From Telluribacter roseus (lineage in GTDB: Bacteria; Bacteroidota; Bacteroidia; Cytophagales; Spirosomataceae): 64,000 nucleotides of DNA. The notes beneath the pieces were generated by a model. It did no database searches. It saw nothing but the letters and a program-made list of their open reading frames with translations, and was not told the DNA's origin. The stretch spans positions 496,001-560,000 of the forward strand of contig NZ_JAFEUV020000001.1 in NCBI RefSeq assembly GCF_017355915.2, read 5' to 3'. Position numbers and translations under genes: made by a program. Position 1 is the stretch's first letter. Each line of letters starts with the position of its first letter. This document shows positions 58,601 through 64,000 of the stretch, one piece after another.

Positions 58601-61258
58601 TTATACTTCTCCATTTACTTTAAGTTCCACCTTGCGGGTAAGTCCGTACTGCTTGTCGAGCTCCATAAACTCCCTGACCAATGACACCGACTGACTGACC
58701 TTTTCGGTCAGTAGTACAATGACATTACCGGGCTTGACGTGACGAATGGCGTAGTTGACAGCCTGTAGTTCATCCTGTATGACCCGTATCTTTCGGCTGG
58801 GATTGATAGCTCTGATCCCGCGTTTGATGAGGTTGATGATTTCCTGTGTCTTACGACCCCTGAGGTCTTCGTCCACCCGGATGATCACTTCATCAAATAC
58901 CTGAGCGGCCACCATGCCTAATGCCCTGATATCCTCATCGCGGCGATCGCCTACTCCCGTTATGATACCTACCTTACTGGTAGCCGGTACCTGATGCAGG
59001 TATTGCCCCAGCGCCGATAGCCCGTGCGGGTTGTGAGCGTAGTCGATCAGTACGTCAAAATCCTTGAAGTGGAACATATTCATTCGTCCGGGTGTGTTCT
59101 CGGCGGATATTTCGAAACTACGAAGCCCCTGCGCAATCAGATCTACGGAAACACCCTGCGTATAAGCGGCTAGTACTGCTCCCAGCGCGTTCTCGATCAT
59201 GAAGCGGCACTTGCCCTCAAAGGTGGCCGGAATATTCATGACCGATTCTACCCGAATCTTTTCGGAGCCTACTAGTAGTGTGATGTAATTATCTTCAAAT
59301 ACACACGCCATACCACCTGCTTTGGTGTGTTCAAGGATACGCTCATTGTCAGCATGCATGCTGAAAAGAGCGATCCGGCACTTCAACCGCTCGCGCATGG
59401 CATAGGTATAGTCGTTGTCGGCGTTCAGGATCGCATAGCCGTCTTTTTTGACCGTTTCGGGTATTACAGCCTTGACATAGGCCATCTCTTCCAGGGAATT
59501 GATATCCTTCAGGCCCAGGTGATCGGCGGCGACGTTGGTCACTATGCTGGCATCACACTGGTCAAAAGCCAGCCCTGAGCGGAGCAGTCCTCCGCGGGCG
59601 CACTCCAGTACCGCTACGTCTACGGCGGGGTCTTTGAGTATGGTACGGGCACTATCCGGACCGGTGCAGTCGCCCTCTTCAATCAGATGGTTGCAGATAT
59701 AGATACCATCGGTAGTCGTGTAGCCTACACAGTTGCCGGTTTGCTGCATCAGGTGCGCCGTTAGTCGGGTAGTGGTGGTTTTGCCATTGGTGCCGGTTAC
59801 GGATATAATGGGTATGCGGGATGTAGTACCTTCCGGAAACAGCATATCAGCCACGTAGCCTCCCACATCACGAGCTTGCCCTTCGGTGGGGTGCGTATGC
59901 ATCCGGAATCCCGGAGCTGCATTGACCTCCATAATGGCCGCTCCTGATTCTTTCAGCGGTCTGGCTATGTTCAGGGCCATCATGTCGATACCACATACAT
60001 CCAGACCAATAGCCCGGGCGGCACGCTCCGCCATGAATACGATTTCGGGGTGGAGCTTATCGGTTACGTCCGTAGCGGTACCACCCATACTCAGGTTAGC
60101 GGCCTTCTTGAGTAGTACTTCCTGGCCGGCTTCTACAACCGAATCCAGCGTGAGCTCCTGATCCTGCAGCAGGCTCAGGGTTGTTGCGTCTACTACAATC
60201 TTAGTGAGTACATTCTGGTGCCCCTCGCCACGCCGTGGGTCCTGATTGGCTTTATCGATCAGTTGCTGTATGGTAGAAGTACCGTCACCGACTATACAGG
60301 CGGGCGTACGTCGGGCGGCAGCCCGCAGCTTGTAGTTGATCACCAGAAGCCGGTAGTCACTACCTACTATGAAGCGCTCCACAATGACTTCTTCGGAGTG
60401 TTCTCTGGCCAGACGAAAAGCATCCAGCGCCGACTCGCCGTCCCGGATGTCGGTAGTTACGCCCCGACCGTGGTTGCCATCCAGTGGCTTGATGACCAGC
60501 GGAAATCCCACTTGCTTCACGGCGTCGCACAGCTCGCTTTCGTCTTTGATCACTACGCCCTCGGGTACAGGTATACCGGCACTGCTCAGGATCTCCTTGG
60601 TCAATGCTTTGTTGGAAGCTATCTCTACGGCCAGGCTGCTGGTCTGGCTAGTAATGGTGGCTTCTATACGTTTCTGCTTTGAGCCATACCCCAGCTGTAC
60701 GTAGCTGTCATCATTGAGTCGTATGTGGGGGATACCCTTACGGACACAGGCTTCTACAATAGCCGATGTACTGGGGCCCAGCTTTTCGGATTCGTAGAGT
60801 CTTTTCAGCTCCTCCACATCGGCCTGGATGTCATAGGGCTGATCATTGATAAGTGCCTGGGCTATGGCTACCGCGCAACGGGCAGCGTGGACACCCGCTT
60901 TTTCTTCTTTAAATTCAAATACAACGTTGTAAACGCCGTGCTCGCCGGTACTGCGGGTCCTTCCGAATCCGCAATCCATTCCGGCTAAAGTTTGTATCTC
61001 AAGTGCGATATGTTCAATCACATGACCCATCCAGGTGCCATCCTTGACGCGTTCAAAAAAACCACCGGGATGTCCCTCTGAGCATTCATGGCTATGAAGG
61101 CTGGGAAGTAAGGTCTGTATTCGGTCATGAAATCCTGGGATCAGATTAGTTGGACATTCTTCCAACTCTTCGAGGTCTAACCTCATCACTATCAGCTTGT
61201 GTCGCTTAACGGACCAGTAGCTGGGGCCCCGCATGCAGCGGATATCTACTATTTTCAT
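58601..61258 (-). CDS. cphA: cyanophycin synthetase
   Basis: Builds cyanophycin, a poly-Asp backbone with Arg side groups, using ATP. The 885 residues show the three expected parts: an N-domain (about 1-200, with SHECSEGHPGGFFERV), an ATP-grasp domain (about 210-480, GNHGRGVTTDI and EVNAAPGFRMHTHP) and a Mur-ligase-like domain (from about 485, SVTGTNGKTTTTR, LECARGGLLRSGL, DYAHNPHGL). Length is like that of CphA1. It heads an operon with cphB. It is rare to find a full set in non-photosynthetic Bacteroidota, yet known. Confidence 0.95.
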   Translation of the reverse strand: MKIVDIRCMRGPSYWSVKRHKLIVMRLDLEELEECPTNLIPGFHDRIQTLLPSLHSHECSEGHPGGFFERVKDGTWMGHVIEHIALEIQTLAGMDCGFGRTRSTGEHGVYNVVFEFKEEKAGVHAARCAVAIAQALINDQPYDIQADVEELKRLYESEKLGPSTSAIVEACVRKGIPHIRLNDDSYVQLGYGSKQKRIEATITSQTSSLAVEIASNKALTKEILSSAGIPVPEGVVIKDESELCDAVKQVGFPLVIKPLDGNHGRGVTTDIRDGESALDAFRLAREHSEEVIVERFIVGSDYRLLVINYKLRAAARRTPACIVGDGTSTIQQLIDKANQDPRRGEGHQNVLTKIVVDATTLSLLQDQELTLDSVVEAGQEVLLKKAANLSMGGTATDVTDKLHPEIVFMAERAARAIGLDVCGIDMMALNIARPLKESGAAIMEVNAAPGFRMHTHPTEGQARDVGGYVADMLFPEGTTSRIPIISVTGTNGKTTTTRLTAHLMQQTGNCVGYTTTDGIYICNHLIEEGDCTGPDSARTILKDPAVDVAVLECARGGLLRSGLAFDQCDASIVTNVAADHLGLKDINSLEEMAYVKAVIPETVKKDGYAILNADNDYTYAMRERLKCRIALFSMHADNERILEHTKAGGMACVFEDNYITLLVGSEKIRVESVMNIPATFEGKCRFMIENALGAVLAAYTQGVSVDLIAQGLRSFEISAENTPGRMNMFHFKDFDVLIDYAHNPHGLSALGQYLHQVPATSKVGIITGVGDRRDEDIRALGMVAAQVFDEVIIRVDEDLRGRKTQEIINLIKRGIRAINPSRKIRVIQDELQAVNYAIRHVKPGNVIVLLTEKVSQSVSLVREFMELDKQYGLTRKVELKVNGEV

Positions 61259-61974
61259 TGAAGGTTGCGGATTGGTGCTACGTATTTTTTTGCCTGTGCT
61301 GTTTCTGTCTCTATTCCTGGTTGCTGTCTATATTCTGTCTTGCTCACAACACTATTTAGAACCCTTAAATAGAAAATACATGCCCTGACAAGTAATAGTG
61401 GCTCCACCTGCTGATTCCACTCCTCTTATAGTTGATTTATACTACGTTTTGTTGCGGGTAGAACCAAATAAGGTTCTGTTATAGTCAATGATTTCGAAAT
61501 ATATAATTGTGTATTCGCTATTTTGATAAGGAAGAAGTAACTGGATGTATAACTACGCCATATAGACAAAACTTAGTTGCGATTAGATATTTCCTAGGAA
61601 TAGCAAAAGCTCCACCTGAGGAAAAGCAGGTAGGTAGCTATTCTCATAATGTGAAAATTTTTACGCAGAAAGCACCTGTAAAAGGCCTGGTTTCTCAACC
61701 CGTAGATAAATATACGCAGGAGCAGGCCAAAGGGTACATCAGCAGTACAGCTGGCTGACAAACAGGAAATACCTGATGCCGTTAAAATTGAAATACATAT
61801 ACCTGCTGAGTGGCGGTTGGGAGGGCGTGGCAGAGGACAGGAGCAGCAACGGACCTTATTTTTTGGAAGGAGAGCAAGGTCCGGGTACCAGGCTTTTAAC
61901 AGAAAGCACGTAGGTGCCCGAGGCTCACGCTGATAATCAGGCACATCATACAGTAACTACACCCAGCATTTTCT
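61259..61974. other. long spacer with possible decayed coding sequence
   Basis: This 716-bp region between divergent cphA and the peptidase gene must hold both promoters. From 61507 to 61758 an open frame of 83 codons is present, and from about 61695 to 61930 a second frame continues in register +1 with protein-like content (PDAVKIEIHIPAEWRLGG). They may be two halves of a frameshifted relic. Neither is recognised and both lack a convincing start. Confidence 0.4.
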
Positions 61975-62874
61975 ATGTTTACAATTGCTATTCACGGAGG
62001 AGCCTGTTCGGTAACCCGGTCTGAACTAACGGAAGAGAAAGAGAAGCAATATCGGGAAGGGCTTGAAGAGGCTCTTACGGCCGGGTATAACGTACTCGCC
62101 CGGGGCGGATCGGCTCTGGATGCTGTAGAGCAGGCCGTAAAGTCTATGGAAGATAACCCACTATTCAATGCCGGACGGGGAGCTAATCTTACATCGGAGG
62201 AAAAAGTAGAAATGGATGCGGCCATCATGTGCGGCAAAACGCTGAAGGCCGGAGCCGTGGCTAACGTCCGGAACATACGCAACCCCATAGCGCTGGCGCG
62301 GGCTATATTGGAAAAAACCGAGAATGTACTACTGGATAAAGACGGAGCCATGGCCTTTGCCAGGGATCACGGTATCCCCTTTGAGCCCGATGAGTACTTC
62401 GTTACCGAACACCGCTTCCAGATGCTACAGGAAGCCAAAGAAGAGGAAGAATCCAACAATGTAGGCAAAGGCACGGTAGGAGCCGTAGCGCTGGATCAGG
62501 AGGGTAACCTGGCCGTGGCAACCTCTACGGGGGGGATCGCCAATAAGAAATACGGCAGGGTAGGAGACAGCCCCATTATAGGCGGAGGTACCTACGCCAA
62601 CAACCGCGCCTGTGCGATATCCTGTACCGGCGACGGCGAGTACATCATGCGGGCGGTAGCCGCTCACGATGTTTTTTGTCTGATGGACTACAAAGGCCTG
62701 TCACTGCGGGAGGCCTGTGAGATAGTCATGAAGGAGAAAGTAAAAGAGCTGGGAGGAGGTGCTGGACTCATAGCCATAGATCGTAGCGGTCAGGTGGAGC
62801 TGGTATTTAACTGCGAGAGTATGCTCAGAGCCTGGCGTAACGAACGGGGGGAAGGTGAAATAGCTATCCTTTGA
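61975..62874 (+). CDS. iaaA: isoaspartyl peptidase / L-asparaginase (plant type)
   Basis: An Ntn-hydrolase of 299 residues that self-cleaves before the nucleophile threonine in NVGKGTVGAVALD (Thr167). IAIHGGACS near 4-12, NAGRGANLTSEEKVEMDAAIM near 65-85 and GGGTYANNRACAISCTGDGEYIMR near 203-226 are the family's substrate-site segments. It hydrolyses beta-aspartyl dipeptides, including beta-Asp-Arg from cyanophycin. It is divergent from cphA-cphB and completes the cyanophycin breakdown route. Confidence 0.94.
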   Translation: MFTIAIHGGACSVTRSELTEEKEKQYREGLEEALTAGYNVLARGGSALDAVEQAVKSMEDNPLFNAGRGANLTSEEKVEMDAAIMCGKTLKAGAVANVRNIRNPIALARAILEKTENVLLDKDGAMAFARDHGIPFEPDEYFVTEHRFQMLQEAKEEEESNNVGKGTVGAVALDQEGNLAVATSTGGIANKKYGRVGDSPIIGGGTYANNRACAISCTGDGEYIMRAVAAHDVFCLMDYKGLSLREACEIVMKEKVKELGGGAGLIAIDRSGQVELVFNCESMLRAWRNERGEGEIAIL

Positions 62875-62876
62875 TG

Positions 62877-62921
62877 AGGCGGCTTGCTGAATACTTGGTT
62901 ATTCAACAAGCCGCCTTTTTA
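62877..62921. terminator. bidirectional hairpin terminator
   Basis: AGGCGGCTTGCTGAAT (62877-62892) and ATTCAACAAGCCGCCT (62901-62916) with one G-T pair, then TTTT, between convergent iaaA and the 63-kb gene. Confidence 0.88.
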
Positions 62922-62962
62922 GTTGATGCTCTGATATAGAATTATTCCGCCATTTGCGTAGT

Positions 62963-63646
62963 TCAGGCCATACGGACGGTACCCCCCGCGGGTACCCGAT
63001 GCTTATCCACCCAGTACGCCCATAGTACCAGGATCCACTGCAGCTGGCCTGCCCAGGCTATATCAGTGGTGTTGGTAGGAGGCGGCCCGAACAGGTTACC
63101 CACATGGATAAGTACCAAAGAGCCAATCAGGGACCAGAAGCCGATGCTGCCTATCCTGTCCTGGGCGCTAGTACTCCGGGCGTACAGTACCACACCGGCT
63201 GCAAACAGGATACTTTCCACGACTACACTACCCGCCAGCGAATTCCACAGGCCCAGGCCCAGCATGGGAGAGTCGCCGGGGTACAGCGGCAGGTCGGGCC
63301 GGTGCATGATCACATCCAGCAGCCAGTGGCTTAGCACACATAGCCCCACAACCATCGCATCCAGTCGGGCCCCTTCCCGCTTTCTTCTCAAAATCCAGTA
63401 CAGTACTCCTGCCAGCAGGCTCCAGCCCAGCACGAGGAGCAGACTGTGCGAGATGGGATAGTGGGTAAAGTTGAGGGGCGTTACTTCCGTAATACCGGGC
63501 TGAATGGTTACTTCTTCCAGCCCCATGAGCAGGAAGGTCGGCCACATCAGATCGAGTAGCTGCGAGGCCAGAAATAAAGTACCCAGCGAAATGGCAGGCC
63601 GGATTGACTTGGCTCCGAGGCCTACTCCAAAATGTCCAATAAACAT
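62963..63646 (-). CDS. YdjM/DUF457-like membrane protein
   Basis: A 227-residue inner-membrane protein with about six helices. Histidine and aspartate motifs lie at membrane ends: MFIGHFGVGLGAK (1-13), ASQLLDLMWP near 27-36, NFTHYPISHSLLLVL near 59-73 and LSHWLLDVIMHRPDL near 104-118. This pattern matches the membrane-bound metal-dependent hydrolase (YdjM/DUF457) superfamily, whose substrates are unknown. It is a lone gene convergent with iaaA. Confidence 0.75.
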   Translation of the reverse strand: MFIGHFGVGLGAKSIRPAISLGTLFLASQLLDLMWPTFLLMGLEEVTIQPGITEVTPLNFTHYPISHSLLLVLGWSLLAGVLYWILRRKREGARLDAMVVGLCVLSHWLLDVIMHRPDLPLYPGDSPMLGLGLWNSLAGSVVVESILFAAGVVLYARSTSAQDRIGSIGFWSLIGSLVLIHVGNLFGPPPTNTTDIAWAGQLQWILVLWAYWVDKHRVPAGGTVRMA

Positions 63647-64000
63647 AGCGCGTAAAGATTGTGAGGATTAATAGATTATAACTACTGCCATGACCCTATC
63701 AGGCCTTAAAAGTGATACTCAAAGGTACAGGGGTAAGGTTGGGAAAGTCCAATAAAATAGGATGAAATGGATAGAAAAAAGGATGAAATCTACAATTTGA
63801 ATGATGAAGGAAACTAACTACTTGTGAAGTAGTGTCAGGTATTCTATAATTATATTCCTTTGCACCAAATTTCCGTCAGAAGCACCCTTTGGGAACAGGA
63901 TTTGTAACGTGTTATTGGTACCCAGCCTGAACCTTTCGGAGGCTTATAGGTTTGAAAGTGAATGACAATTGTTAACTAATATAACAGAATGACAGCCCAA
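63647..64000. other. AT-rich spacer at the right end of the window
   Basis: No credible gene in these 354 bp. TTCCTTTG at 63865-63872, close to the TAnnTTTG box, could be the promoter of a rightward gene beyond the window. Nothing else is recognised. Confidence 0.4.

Overview
The window looks like chromosome from a member of the Bacteroidota, most likely order Cytophagales (Spirosoma/Dyadobacter-like; inferred, not proven). Four things point there. Purine-rich Shine-Dalgarno boxes are mostly absent. Several genes have the Bacteroidota -7 element TAnnTTTG. The family repertoire fits (DUF4199, DUF4870, DUF4890-like, RNase HI with an RNA/DNA-hybrid-binding N-domain, LytTR with four membrane helices, DUF5060/DUF4038 and DUF1080 secreted proteins). 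G+C is near 50%. No rRNA, tRNA, CRISPR, insertion sequence or prophage was recognised.

Layout. 0.2-22.4 kb is mostly housekeeping: polyphosphate kinase, a CNT nucleoside transporter, SppA, a SixA-like phosphatase, an SDR oxidoreductase, XerD and AroQ back to back, a PHP phosphatase with a class V aminotransferase, a Nudix-fold regulator, MarC, a MazG-like protein, peptidase T, RNase HI, TrmN6, a family 2 glycosyltransferase, a serine hydrolase and a LytTR regulator. 22.4-31.7 kb holds secreted hydrolases and carbohydrate-active proteins. 31.8-33.5 kb is a small AT-rich island with a DUF262 gene and a HEPN nuclease gene overlapping by 4 bp, a probable defence or toxin module. 33.7-44.9 kb reads as a complete D-apiose utilisation locus: AraC regulator, 3-oxo-isoapionate decarboxylase (OiaC-like), D-apionate oxidoisomerase (ApnO-like), GH140 apiosidase, D-apiose dehydrogenase (ApsD-like), a ribose-type ABC importer and D-apionolactonase (ApnL-like). 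45.1-57.6 kb has pyrophosphatase, release factor 3, an SOS-like operon (LexA-like repressor, VOC protein, DNA polymerase IV), DPP IV, an epimerase/nucleoside hydrolase pair and small unknown genes. 57.7-62.9 kb holds cyanophycinase, cyanophycin synthetase and isoaspartyl peptidase, a full set for making and breaking cyanophycin. A YdjM-like membrane protein ends the window.

How the genes work together. In the apiose locus the secreted glycosidase releases apiose, the ABC importer takes it up, and ApsD, ApnL, ApnO and OiaC carry it through apionolactone, apionate and 3-oxo-isoapionate to L-erythrulose. In the cyanophycin locus CphA polymerises Asp and Arg, CphB releases beta-Asp-Arg and the isoaspartyl peptidase splits it. 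The repressor at 48.6 kb has a palindrome on its predicted start of transcription, suggesting self-repression of the operon that includes dinB.

Non-coding structure is rich. There are many long perfect bidirectional hairpin terminators, several families of short interspersed palindromes, AGCTAAC-type repeats placed directly before start codons, TGA-rich GAGTGA repeats placed directly after stop codons, and a marked excess of the tetranucleotide GTAC that is missing from the AT-rich island.
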